Notes under the pieces: generated by a model
Databases searched by the model: none
Told to the model about the DNA's origin: nothing
What the model saw: the letters and a program-made list of their open reading frames with translations, nothing else
Part shown: in pieces, positions 25,120 through 33,556 of the stretch
How positions within the stretch are numbered: the first letter of the stretch is position 1
How the letters are laid out: each line of letters starts with the position of its first letter
Source of the DNA: Armatimonadota bacterium
GTDB taxonomy: Bacteria > Armatimonadota > Fimbriimonadia > Fimbriimonadales > GBS-DC
Reading direction: 5' to 3'
DNA length: 64,000 nt
Assembly: GCA_013359125.1 (NCBI GenBank)
Contig: JABWCR010000001.1
Location: 1 to 64,000, forward strand
Position numbers and translations under genes: made by a program

Positions 25120-25341
25120 CTACTTCTTGGCCTGGCCAAAGTTCTGATACTTCTTCATGAACTTCTCGACCCGGCCCTCGGTGTCCACAATGCGCATGCC
25201 GCCCTCGCCCCGAAAGACGGGATGGCACGCCGCGCATATTTCAACCCTCACCTCGTCCCGAACGGAAAGGGTCTGAAACGTATTGCCGCAACCGCAAGTA
25301 ACCGTAACGGTTTGAACCGTTGGATGGATTCCTTTCTTCAT
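25120..25341 (-). CDS. rpmE: 50S ribosomal protein L31
   Basis: This 73-aa L31 is of the zinc-binding type: CGC (C16, C18) and CAAC (C36, C39), followed by [20 protein letters not shown]. Length and sequence are typical. AAGGAAT lies just before the ATG. DUF1385 follows by 11 nt on the same strand. mutY is divergent. Confidence 0.97.
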   Translation of the reverse strand: MKKGIHPTVQTVTVTCGCGNTFQTLSVRDEVRVEICAACHPVFRGEGGMRIVDTEGRVEKFMKKYQNFGQAKK

Positions 25342-25360
25342 TCTTGATCTCCGAGCGTAC

Positions 25361-25366
25361 TATTAT
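25361..25366 (+). promoter_or_regulatory. -10 box for mutY
   Basis: TATTAT (overlapping TTATAC) ends 8 nt before the mutY ATG at 25375, with no ribosome site. It lies in the 33-bp gap divergent from rpmE. Confidence 0.45.
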
Positions 25367-25374
25367 ACACGACC

Positions 25375-26472
25375 ATGGATCGGCTGCGCGCCTTGCTGTT
25401 GGATTGGTACGACCGCAACAAGCGGGCGCTGCCTTGGCGCGATTCGAACGATCCCTATCGCATTTGGCTGGCCGAGGCGATGCTTCAGCAGACGCAGACC
25501 GCGACCGTGCTTCCTTATTACGAGAGGTTCGTTCAGCGGTTCCCAACGATCCAAACTCTGGCCGATGCCGATCAGAGCGAGGTGGAGAAGGCGTGGGAGG
25601 GGCTTGGCTACTATTCGCGGGCGCGAAATCTGCGGAAGGCGGCGCGTATGGTGATGGAGGAGCTTGGCGGCGAGCTTCCCCAGGAGGCGAGCGATTTGCA
25701 GGGTCTGCCGGGCATTGGTCGATATACGGCGGGGGCGGTTTCTAGCATTGCTTTTGGTCGGCGTGAGCCTGTGGTGGACGGGAATGTGGAGAGGGTTATA
25801 TGCCGGGCGTTTGCGTTGGACATGCCGGCCGGGAGCGCGAGGAATCGTCGGTTGTGGGAGATTGCCGCAGAATTGGTGGATCCGGAGCGACCGGGGGATT
25901 TTAACCAAGCGTTGATGGAACTGGGCGCGACGGTCTGTACCAAGCACAATCCTTTGTGCGGCGAATGTCCTTGGCGCGATGCGTGCAAGGCGTTTGCCGA
26001 TGGGGTCGTTGAGGATTTGCCCAGGCCTAAGGAGCGGCCTGCAGGGGTGAGGATGACTGTGGCTTGCGCAATCGTGCGCCGAGGCGAGGAGATTGCGGTC
26101 GCGCGGCGCGTTGAGGGCGGGCTGTGGGGCGGTTTGTGGGAGTTTCCGCAGGCGAGCGTTTTTGAAGGGGAGGACGCTGAGAGCGCGGCGCGGCGGGCTG
26201 CTTTGGCTATCGGGCTGACGGCAGGTCGGTTGTCTGCAGTCGGACGGTTTCGGGCTCAGGCGACGCATCGGAGGATCGAGCTTTGTGCTTTTTTTGGGCT
26301 GATGGAGAGCGGCGAGATGGAGGCGGATTTCGGGCCGGAGTCTCAGAGAAGGCCGGACACTGTGCTGCCCGGGCCTTATTCGGATGCGCGTTGGGCATCT
26401 CTGGATGAACTCTCTTCGTTAGCGATGTCGGCTCCGATGCGAAGGGTTGTCAAGGCGATTTCAGGGGGCTGA
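25375..26472 (+). CDS. mutY: A/G-specific adenine DNA glycosylase
   Basis: This 365-aa enzyme removes adenine mispaired with 8-oxoguanine. It has E34 in WLAEAMLQQTQT, the helix-hairpin-helix LQGLPGIGRYTAGAV, catalytic D135 in VVDGNVERV, and the 4Fe-4S ligands C188, C195, C198 and C204 (C-x6-C-x2-C-x5-C). A C-terminal NUDIX-like 8-oxoG recognition domain starts near residue 225. Length is normal. Its 3' end touches the first repeat module at 26471. Confidence 0.95.
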   Translation: MDRLRALLLDWYDRNKRALPWRDSNDPYRIWLAEAMLQQTQTATVLPYYERFVQRFPTIQTLADADQSEVEKAWEGLGYYSRARNLRKAARMVMEELGGELPQEASDLQGLPGIGRYTAGAVSSIAFGRREPVVDGNVERVICRAFALDMPAGSARNRRLWEIAAELVDPERPGDFNQALMELGATVCTKHNPLCGECPWRDACKAFADGVVEDLPRPKERPAGVRMTVACAIVRRGEEIAVARRVEGGLWGGLWEFPQASVFEGEDAESAARRAALAIGLTAGRLSAVGRFRAQATHRRIELCAFFGLMESGEMEADFGPESQRRPDTVLPGPYSDARWASLDELSSLAMSAPMRRVVKAISGG

Positions 26473-26681
26473 TTCGTACTCAAAATTGTGCTACATTTGC
26501 AAAAAATCCCGTTCGTTTGGCTCGCGGGGACGCTCGCCCTCCCGGACGGTTTGTGGCGTTTCGGCTCGCCCTCTCTTTGTTCTCGGTTGGAGTTGAACGG
26601 GAATCTCTCGATCTGTAGCACAATTCTAAGTACGAATCAGCCCAAGTCTTTTAGCTCGCGGGGACGCTCGCCCTCCCGAGC
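26471..26681. repeat. Mosaic intergenic repeat, copy 2 (two units, inverted)
   Basis: The 25-bp module occurs reversed at 26471-26495 and forward at 26614-26638. The 28-bp module occurs reversed at 26516-26543 and, trimmed, at 26655-26678. The block fills the gap between the convergent mutY and argJ genes and contains no gene. It reads as two partly diverged units joined head to tail. Confidence 0.8.
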
Positions 26682-26684
26682 GCC

Positions 26685-27887
<1,203 letters not shown>

Positions 27888-27915
27888 GCCGTCCGCCGGT
27901 TCCTACGAGATTCGG

Positions 27916-27921
27916 TAGAAT
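27916..27921 (+). promoter_or_regulatory. -10 box for serA
   Basis: TAGAAT ends 5 nt before the ATG at 27927, the tightest spacing of the leaderless-type promoters in the window. Confidence 0.5.
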
Positions 27922-27926
27922 CGGTC

Positions 27927-29135
27927 ATGCCTGTTATACTGGTCGCCGACAAGTTTGAGAAGTCCGGTCTCGATGGTCTAAACGCGCTGGGCTGCGAGGT
28001 TGTCTTTCGCCCGGATGCAAAGGACGATGAACTGGTGGAAGCGGTGCGTTCTTCAAGCCCGTCGATCCTGATCGTTCGGGGCACAAAGGTCTCCGAAGCC
28101 GCCTTGTCCGCCGGTCCGCTAGAGTTAGTCGTGCGCGCGGGCGCCGGATACAACACTATCGATGTGGCCGCCGCGTCGCGTTTGGGCATTTTGGTGGCCA
28201 ACTGCCCCGGTAAGAACGCCATCGCGGTGGCGGAACTGGCTATGGGGCTGATTCTGTCGTTGGACAGGCGGATACCCGACAACGTCGCCGACTTGCGGCA
28301 GGGACGCTGGCGAAAGAAGGCCTACAGTGAGGCGAAAGGTCTCTATGGCAGAACCCTGGGGCTGATCGGCCTGGGGAATATCGGGCTGGAAACGCTCGCT
28401 CGCGCTAAAGCGTTCGGGCTGAAGTGCATCGCCTGGAGCCGTTCGCTGACTCCCGAAAAGGCGGAGCTCTTGGGGGTTGGGTTCGCAGAATCGCCCATTG
28501 ACGTTGCCCGGAACTGCGACATCGCCAGCGTGCACCTTGCTTTGAATAACGAGACGCGCAATCTCTTGGGACGCGACTTTTTTGCCGCAATGAAACCCGG
28601 CGCGTTTTTTATCAACACTTCTCGCGCCGAGGTGATCGATCAGGCTGCGTTGACGGACGCCGTGCGCGAGAAGGGCCTTCGTGCAGGGCTGGACGTGTTC
28701 GACGAGGAGCCGACATCGGGCGAAGGCGAGGTCGATGCGCCGATCTTTCAGATGGAAGGCGTCTACGGCACGCATCATATCGGCGCCAGCACCGAGCAGG
28801 CGCAGGAGGCCATCGCCGCCGAGACCGTGCGCATTGTGCGCGAATATCTGACGACCGGCCATGCGCCTCACGCGGTCAATTTGGCCAAACGCTCGCCCGC
28901 GGTCGCAATGCTGGCGGTTCGCCATTTCGATCGCGTTGGGGTCTTGGCGCACGTGTTCGATTGCTTGCGCGATGCGGGGATCAACGTGCAAGAGACAGAA
29001 AACGTCGTCTTTGAAGGCGCGGAGGCCGCGGTCGCTCGGATTCACTTGGATCGCAAGCCGGACGAGCGGGCGCTGAGCAGCATCAAAGAGTGCCAGGACA
29101 TCATCTCGATCAGCCTGGTCGATCTGAAGCCTTAG
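27927..29135 (+). CDS. serA: D-3-phosphoglycerate dehydrogenase
   Basis: This 402-aa D-isomer 2-hydroxyacid dehydrogenase makes 3-phosphohydroxypyruvate in serine synthesis. The NAD site is GRTLGLIGLGNIG. The catalytic Arg, Glu and His lie in NTSRAEV, DVFDEEP and GTHHIGAST. A C-terminal ACT domain (about residues 325-402) suggests feedback control by serine. It lacks the intervening ASB domain of long SerA proteins. No other serine genes are adjacent. Confidence 0.9.
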   Translation: MPVILVADKFEKSGLDGLNALGCEVVFRPDAKDDELVEAVRSSSPSILIVRGTKVSEAALSAGPLELVVRAGAGYNTIDVAAASRLGILVANCPGKNAIAVAELAMGLILSLDRRIPDNVADLRQGRWRKKAYSEAKGLYGRTLGLIGLGNIGLETLARAKAFGLKCIAWSRSLTPEKAELLGVGFAESPIDVARNCDIASVHLALNNETRNLLGRDFFAAMKPGAFFINTSRAEVIDQAALTDAVREKGLRAGLDVFDEEPTSGEGEVDAPIFQMEGVYGTHHIGASTEQAQEAIAAETVRIVREYLTTGHAPHAVNLAKRSPAVAMLAVRHFDRVGVLAHVFDCLRDAGINVQETENVVFEGAEAAVARIHLDRKPDERALSSIKECQDIISISLVDLKP

Positions 29136-29137
29136 GT

Positions 29138-29143
29138 TATAAT
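29138..29143 (+). promoter_or_regulatory. -10 box for the GspE/PilB-like gene
   Basis: TATAAT ends 7 nt before the ATG at 29151 and only 3 nt after the serA stop. Confidence 0.55.
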
Positions 29144-29150
29144 ATCCAGC

Positions 29151-30413
29151 ATGAATCCTGCCGGCACGCGCGGATCCGGCCGCGTGTTTCGCATCCTGAT
29201 GCGCCAGTCCGGAATGCTGCGCGAGATGGGCGGCGAGCTGTCGCAAGCGGTCCAACGCGTCGATTGGATGTTTATACAGGCCCTCGAACAGGGCGTTTCG
29301 GACATTCACCTGCACCCCGAACGCACCGCGCTCCGCATTCGATTCCGAGTGGACGGGGCGCTTCATGAGTTTGAGGTCATCAACGACTTGGAGCTGACTC
29401 AGGCCATGCTGGCGCGCATCAAGCTGGCGGCCAACATGCACCTGGACGAGAAGCGCGACACGCAAGACGGGCGCATCGACATGGAGTATCTGGATCGCAA
29501 GCTGAGCGCTCGCGTCTCGTGCATTCCGTCGCTCAATGGCGAGCGGATCGTCATGAGAATTTTGGACCCGGCTCAGATGCGGGTCGATCTGGACAAATTG
29601 GGCATGCCGCCCGACGTGCTGCAGGGCTGGAAGCGGTCGCTGATGACGGCGCACGGGATGCTGGTTGTAACCGGCCCAACGGGTTCTGGAAAAACTTCGA
29701 CCCTCTATGCATCGATCAACACGCTGGACAGAAAACGCCGTAACATTGTAACGGTCGAGGATCCGGTCGAGTACGAGTTTAGCGACAATATCATGCAGGT
29801 GCCGGTTTCGGAGAAGATCACCTTCCCCCGCGCCCTAAGGGCGATGCTGCGGCACGACCCGGACGTGATCATGATCGGCGAGATTCGAGACGGCGAATCG
29901 CTGGAGATCGGTATTCAAGCGGCCTTGACGGGGCACTTGGTGCTTTCGACTCTGCACACCAACGACGCCGTGGAGAGCGTCAGCCGAATGATCGACATGG
30001 GCGCCGAGCCTTACTTGATCGCCGCGGTGCTCCGCTGTGCGATGGCGCAACGCTTGGTGAGGATGATCTGCGCGGAGTGCCGCACTCAAGGCACGGCCAC
30101 GCCCGAAGAGCTGGCCGCGCTGAAGATTCCACCAGAAGCGGCCGCCCAGACGAAGGTAGCGGTCGGTCGCGGCTGCCAATCGTGCCGGGGCACCGGTTTT
30201 CGGGGTCGAGTGGCGATTATGGAGCACATGAACGTTTCGGCGGCGCTGCGCGAGGCTATTGTAACCCGCGCATCGGGCGACGACGTGGCGGCGATCGCCA
30301 AGAAAGAAGGCATGACGACGATGCTGGAAGACGGGCGGGACAAGGTGTTGCGCGGCGTAACGACGCCGGGAGAAGTGATCCAGGCCGTCTATGCCGGTTT
30401 GGCGCCTGGTTAG
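29151..30413 (+). CDS. GspE/PilB-family secretion or pilus ATPase
   Basis: This 420-aa motor ATPase powers pilus or type II secretion assembly. The N2 domain has SDIHLHPERTALRIRFRVDG. Walker A is VTGPTGSGKTST (K181, T182). The Asp box is VTVEDPVEYEF, Walker B is DVIMIGEIRD, and a His box LSTLHTND follows. A CAEC ... CQSC zinc element occupies about residues 310-345. The MshEN N-terminal domain of longer PilB proteins is absent. It may serve the pseudopilins of this genome. Pilus platform genes are not nearby. Confidence 0.9.
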   Translation: MNPAGTRGSGRVFRILMRQSGMLREMGGELSQAVQRVDWMFIQALEQGVSDIHLHPERTALRIRFRVDGALHEFEVINDLELTQAMLARIKLAANMHLDEKRDTQDGRIDMEYLDRKLSARVSCIPSLNGERIVMRILDPAQMRVDLDKLGMPPDVLQGWKRSLMTAHGMLVVTGPTGSGKTSTLYASINTLDRKRRNIVTVEDPVEYEFSDNIMQVPVSEKITFPRALRAMLRHDPDVIMIGEIRDGESLEIGIQAALTGHLVLSTLHTNDAVESVSRMIDMGAEPYLIAAVLRCAMAQRLVRMICAECRTQGTATPEELAALKIPPEAAAQTKVAVGRGCQSCRGTGFRGRVAIMEHMNVSAALREAIVTRASGDDVAAIAKKEGMTTMLEDGRDKVLRGVTTPGEVIQAVYAGLAPG

Positions 30414-30416
30414 CCC

Positions 30417-30854
30417 ATGCGAGCGATCGTTCAGCGCGTATCGCGAGCCCGCGTGGTTGTGGACGACGATGTATCGGGCGAGATCGGGCTAGGCATTCTG
30501 GCTTTGGTCGGCGTGAGCAAAGAGGACGACGAATCGAACGCGCTGGCCTTAGCGCGAAAGGTGGTCGGCCTGCGCATTTTCAACGACGACCAAGGCAAGA
30601 TGAACCTTGATCTGGCCGCTGTAGGCGGTGCGATCTTGGCAGTCTCCAACTTCACTCTCTATGGCGATACCAGTCGCGGTCGGCGGCCGGGCTTCGATCA
30701 GGCGGCGGGATACGAGCAGGGCGAGCGGCTGTACGAGCGCTTTTGCCAGGCTTGCATCGAGTTAGGGGCTGCTGTCGAGCGCGGCGTCTACGGCGCGGAC
30801 ATGCAGGTCGAACTGGTCAACTCCGGTCCAGTAACGCTGATTGTGGAGGGTTGA
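30417..30854 (+). CDS. dtd: D-aminoacyl-tRNA deacylase
   Basis: This 145-aa enzyme hydrolyses D-aminoacyl-tRNA and Gly-tRNA-Ala. The conserved start MRAIVQRVSRARVVVD, the cross-subunit motif SNFTLYGD (usually SQFTL) and the terminal NSGPVTLIVEG (Gly-Pro motif) are visible. The Gln-to-Asn change sits in the normally conserved SQxTL motif. The ATG lies 3 nt after the ATPase stop, so the two are co-transcribed. Confidence 0.95.
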   Translation: MRAIVQRVSRARVVVDDDVSGEIGLGILALVGVSKEDDESNALALARKVVGLRIFNDDQGKMNLDLAAVGGAILAVSNFTLYGDTSRGRRPGFDQAAGYEQGERLYERFCQACIELGAAVERGVYGADMQVELVNSGPVTLIVEG

Positions 30855-30946
30855 TTCTTACTGTCAAAATTGCAGGAAACAATTCTCACGCGGGCATCGT
30901 CAGAGATGCTAAGTCTTATCATCTTTCGATAGGAGGGTATCTCGTC

Positions 30947-31731
30947 ATGCGCGCACTTGCATTTGTCTTTTTTCTCTTGCTTGCTTTGCCCGCGCCGATT
31001 TGGGGCGCGTGTTCATCGACCTTTCTGGGCCTTTCGCAGAACCGCCCCCGTTGAGCGAGCAGACGCCTCATTGGGCGGGGATTCCTATCGACACGCTGCA
31101 CGTGCTGCCCGGCTGCTACTTTCGAATCACGGTCGGGATAGAGTTCGACTTTCGCGCGTCCCGAACGCACTGGAACATCATGAACGTGTTCCTTGACTTT
31201 CGAGACGACTCGCCCGACGGCTCGCTCGAAGAGTTGCTGTCCGTTCATCAATACGACCCGACCAACGTAAGAGGCAACGCCCGTTTCCATACAGATATCG
31301 ATCACATGGGAAGCAACCGTGTTGTGGCGGCAGCAGGCCGCCTTCATGCCGATTCTGTCAATCCTGGCAACACCGACGTGCCGATAGCGACTGAAAATGG
31401 AGCTGCCTTCAAGTTCATCTATCCGGGTACTCAGGCCATTTATCAACCGCCAGTTTTTGTCGGCCACTTCTTGGTGCGGGTCAGTCCTGATGCGCCAGAG
31501 TACGAGGAGATAACTATCTCGACCACTCGGCAGAGCCCTGTCGGCAGGCCGGGAGTTACACTGAGATCGTGCATGGTCAGCTATGATTCCACCTACTACT
31601 TCCACGACGATGGCATCGTCGAGTATGGCGGAGGAAACGTCGTGCCCGAGCCGGCCAGTCTGACGGCATTAGCAACGGCACTGATGCTGGCTGTGCTTCG
31701 AAAGAAACGGCTTCCGGGCATTGCAAAATAA
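30947..31731 (+). CDS. PEP-CTERM secreted protein, apparent frameshift near 31000
   Basis: A signal peptide (MRALAFVFFLLLALPAPIWG) starts at ATG 30947 after AGGAGGG. That frame stops at 31054. The mature protein continues in the -1 frame from about 31000 (GRVFIDLSGPFAEPPPLSEQ) to 31731, ending in a PEP-CTERM tag (VPEPASLTALATALMLAVL then RKKR). The frames meet at TTTGGGGCGCG, so a lost base in the G-run (mutation or sequencing error) is likeliest. The body is beta-rich and unrecognised. Without repair the product would be a 35-aa peptide. Confidence 0.7.
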
Positions 31732-31785
31732 GCGATTGCGTGCTATACTTAGTAATAGATCGTCAACTACTGTAAGGAGACCATC

Positions 31786-32520
31786 ATGAATCTTGTCATT
31801 GCGGTGGCCGTCAGTAGCATCTGGGTTTCATCTTTTGCGGCTATCCTCCCTAGTCTATCGCTCACAAATCCTTCAGTTTGCTTTGCTACTAGCGCACATC
31901 AAATCCAGGCTAGTGCCGACTTGATTGCACTATTTGACTTTGAGCCAAAGATGCAAGTCGGCATCGGCGCTGACATGAACTTAAACTATGGATCGTTTCA
32001 GGATTACAGAGTCACGCCCAAACGCGAAACGGCGGAACCGCACGATCACTATGCGGACTTCAGAAGATCAGAGCCGCGGATTGACGATTTCGCTTGGGTT
32101 CATTTGCTATTATCTTCGCTTGACGATCCTATATGCGATGGTTGCGAGCCAGTGCAGTCGCAATTCTATGAATGCGGCCACTATACTCCTAATCCTTATG
32201 AGCCCTGCGACGACGAGAAGTGCATCATTAACACCATCGATTCTGCTACCTGCGAGTATAATCCGGCTGGCGATCCGGGTAACAACAAGTGTGAGGCGAA
32301 CCCCATACCGAACACCATAGGCGTGTCCCAAGAACTTGTCCTCAATTTCTACTGGAAACCAGATTGCCAGGAAGTTGAATACCACCACTGGATAACTACT
32401 TATCAAGGATGCGATACATGTTCGTTTTCCTCATGGTTTGTTCGATGCGATGTATCGGGATGTTACGGCATCTCGCTGGGGAGCAGTATTCGGGCGGTCA
32501 AGAATGAGTGCGGCTGTTGA
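31786..32520 (+). CDS. Cysteine-rich secreted protein, unknown
   Basis: This 244-aa protein has a hydrophobic N-terminus (LVIAVAVSSIWVSSFAAIL) consistent with export. Many cysteines follow in the second half (CDGCEP, CDDEKC, CDTC, CDVSGC, ECGC), so disulfides are likely. AAGGAGACCATC precedes the ATG. The codon use is visibly AT-richer than in neighbours, which hints at a different origin. No family was recognised. Confidence 0.7.
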   Translation: MNLVIAVAVSSIWVSSFAAILPSLSLTNPSVCFATSAHQIQASADLIALFDFEPKMQVGIGADMNLNYGSFQDYRVTPKRETAEPHDHYADFRRSEPRIDDFAWVHLLLSSLDDPICDGCEPVQSQFYECGHYTPNPYEPCDDEKCIINTIDSATCEYNPAGDPGNNKCEANPIPNTIGVSQELVLNFYWKPDCQEVEYHHWITTYQGCDTCSFSSWFVRCDVSGCYGISLGSSIRAVKNECGC

Positions 32521-32583
32521 TGCTATTTGGTTTGAGGCAAATATGACTTAGAAATAGTAAGCACAACCCATTAAGGAGGCTGA

Positions 32584-33507
32584 ATGATGAGAAACCTTAT
32601 GTCGATTAGTATCGCGGTAGCTTTGGCGCTGCCGTCTGGCGCAGACCTGCTCGACCAGCTTAAAGATGTCGATCGATCTAGCGTTACTTTGATCGGTCGC
32701 CTGACCCAGCCAGCGGACTTGCTCGTTGCGGAGTTCGGGCGCGTAACGTTCTCCGTGAGTTGGACCACGGACGGCAGTCGATACGGCTACTGTCTGTCCG
32801 ATGCGACCTATCCAGAGCCGCCGATCTATTTGGCGCCTCAAAATCGGGCCGCCAAAATCACCTACGACAAGAACTCCGCCATGCAGATCTTCCGATCCGT
32901 CGAGGAAGCGGGCGTCTTGGAGATTGACGGCGGATACCACCTTCAGATCGCCCGATTCATGGCTGTCGAACCATCGGGCCAAATCAACGACTCTGGCCAA
33001 GAATCGAGGCTGCAAACTTGGCGCAGGCGCGACGAATTCGGATGGCTGGCCAAGAAGGCGCTCTGGATGGCCGGTCGCGGCTTCTCCGAGATGCTGAGCT
33101 CTATCGACAGCCAGACGATCGAGAATGGTCTGACCAAAGCGGAAGGCCCCGCATCGTGGGCCGGGATTGCCGGCAACCTTACGATCTGGGTCGAGCCGAC
33201 GTCCTTCTTAGTCAGACGCGCCGAGTTTCGCCGCACTGGGCAGACCGAGGTCTCTATCAAGATGACTACCAGCGGCACGTTGAGCGACGGCGCGGCCAAG
33301 GCGGCGCAATCGGGCCGATTAGAGAACCGAATGGGCGCCGGAACTTGGTTCGTGGACGAAGCTTCTTTCACCGGTCTCCAGGCAAGGTTCGACGGCGAAC
33401 TGATGCTGCGCGCGATCGATAAGACGCGAGGGACGCCCGAGCAGAAGACCGTGCGGCACGACTATCGGCACAACTCTTCCAAGCCGATGATCGCTCGCCT
33501 GCCTTAA
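32584..33507 (+). CDS. Secreted protein of unknown function (DUF2092-like?)
   Basis: This 307-aa protein begins with a signal peptide (MRNLMSISIAVALALPSGAD). Alternating beta strands follow (VTFSVSWTTDGSRYGYCLSD; LTIWVEPTSFLVRRAEFRRT), similar to LolA/DUF2092-type lipoprotein-carrier folds, though this is only a pattern guess. AAGGAGGC precedes the ATG. It ends at a clear terminator. It is the third exported protein in a row here. Confidence 0.7.
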   Translation: MMRNLMSISIAVALALPSGADLLDQLKDVDRSSVTLIGRLTQPADLLVAEFGRVTFSVSWTTDGSRYGYCLSDATYPEPPIYLAPQNRAAKITYDKNSAMQIFRSVEEAGVLEIDGGYHLQIARFMAVEPSGQINDSGQESRLQTWRRRDEFGWLAKKALWMAGRGFSEMLSSIDSQTIENGLTKAEGPASWAGIAGNLTIWVEPTSFLVRRAEFRRTGQTEVSIKMTTSGTLSDGAAKAAQSGRLENRMGAGTWFVDEASFTGLQARFDGELMLRAIDKTRGTPEQKTVRHDYRHNSSKPMIARLP

Positions 33508-33512
33508 GACGC

Positions 33513-33551
33513 AAAGCCGCCCGGCAAGCCACTAACTTGCCGGGCGGCTTT
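33513..33551. terminator. Bidirectional terminator between secreted-protein gene and prkA
   Basis: AAAGCCGCCCGGCAAG (33513-33528) and its exact complement CTTGCCGGGCGGCTTT (33536-33551) form a perfect 16-bp stem with a 7-nt loop. AAA and TTT ends give a T-run in both directions, fitting the convergent genes on either side. Confidence 0.9.
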
Positions 33552-33556
33552 CATGC

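Noticed and set aside
25363-26268. 301-codon minus-strand frame across mutY
   Set aside because: Antisense shadow of mutY with Pro/Arg-rich low complexity and no start signal.
26471-26681. CRISPR array
   Set aside because: The repeats are few, inverted, unevenly spaced and differ in module content; no cas gene is present.
28125-29654. 509-codon open frame on the minus strand across serA and the GspE-like gene
   Set aside because: It is antisense to two well-supported genes, has low-complexity His/Arg-rich composition and no family resemblance; long antisense frames are expected in GC-rich codon-biased DNA.
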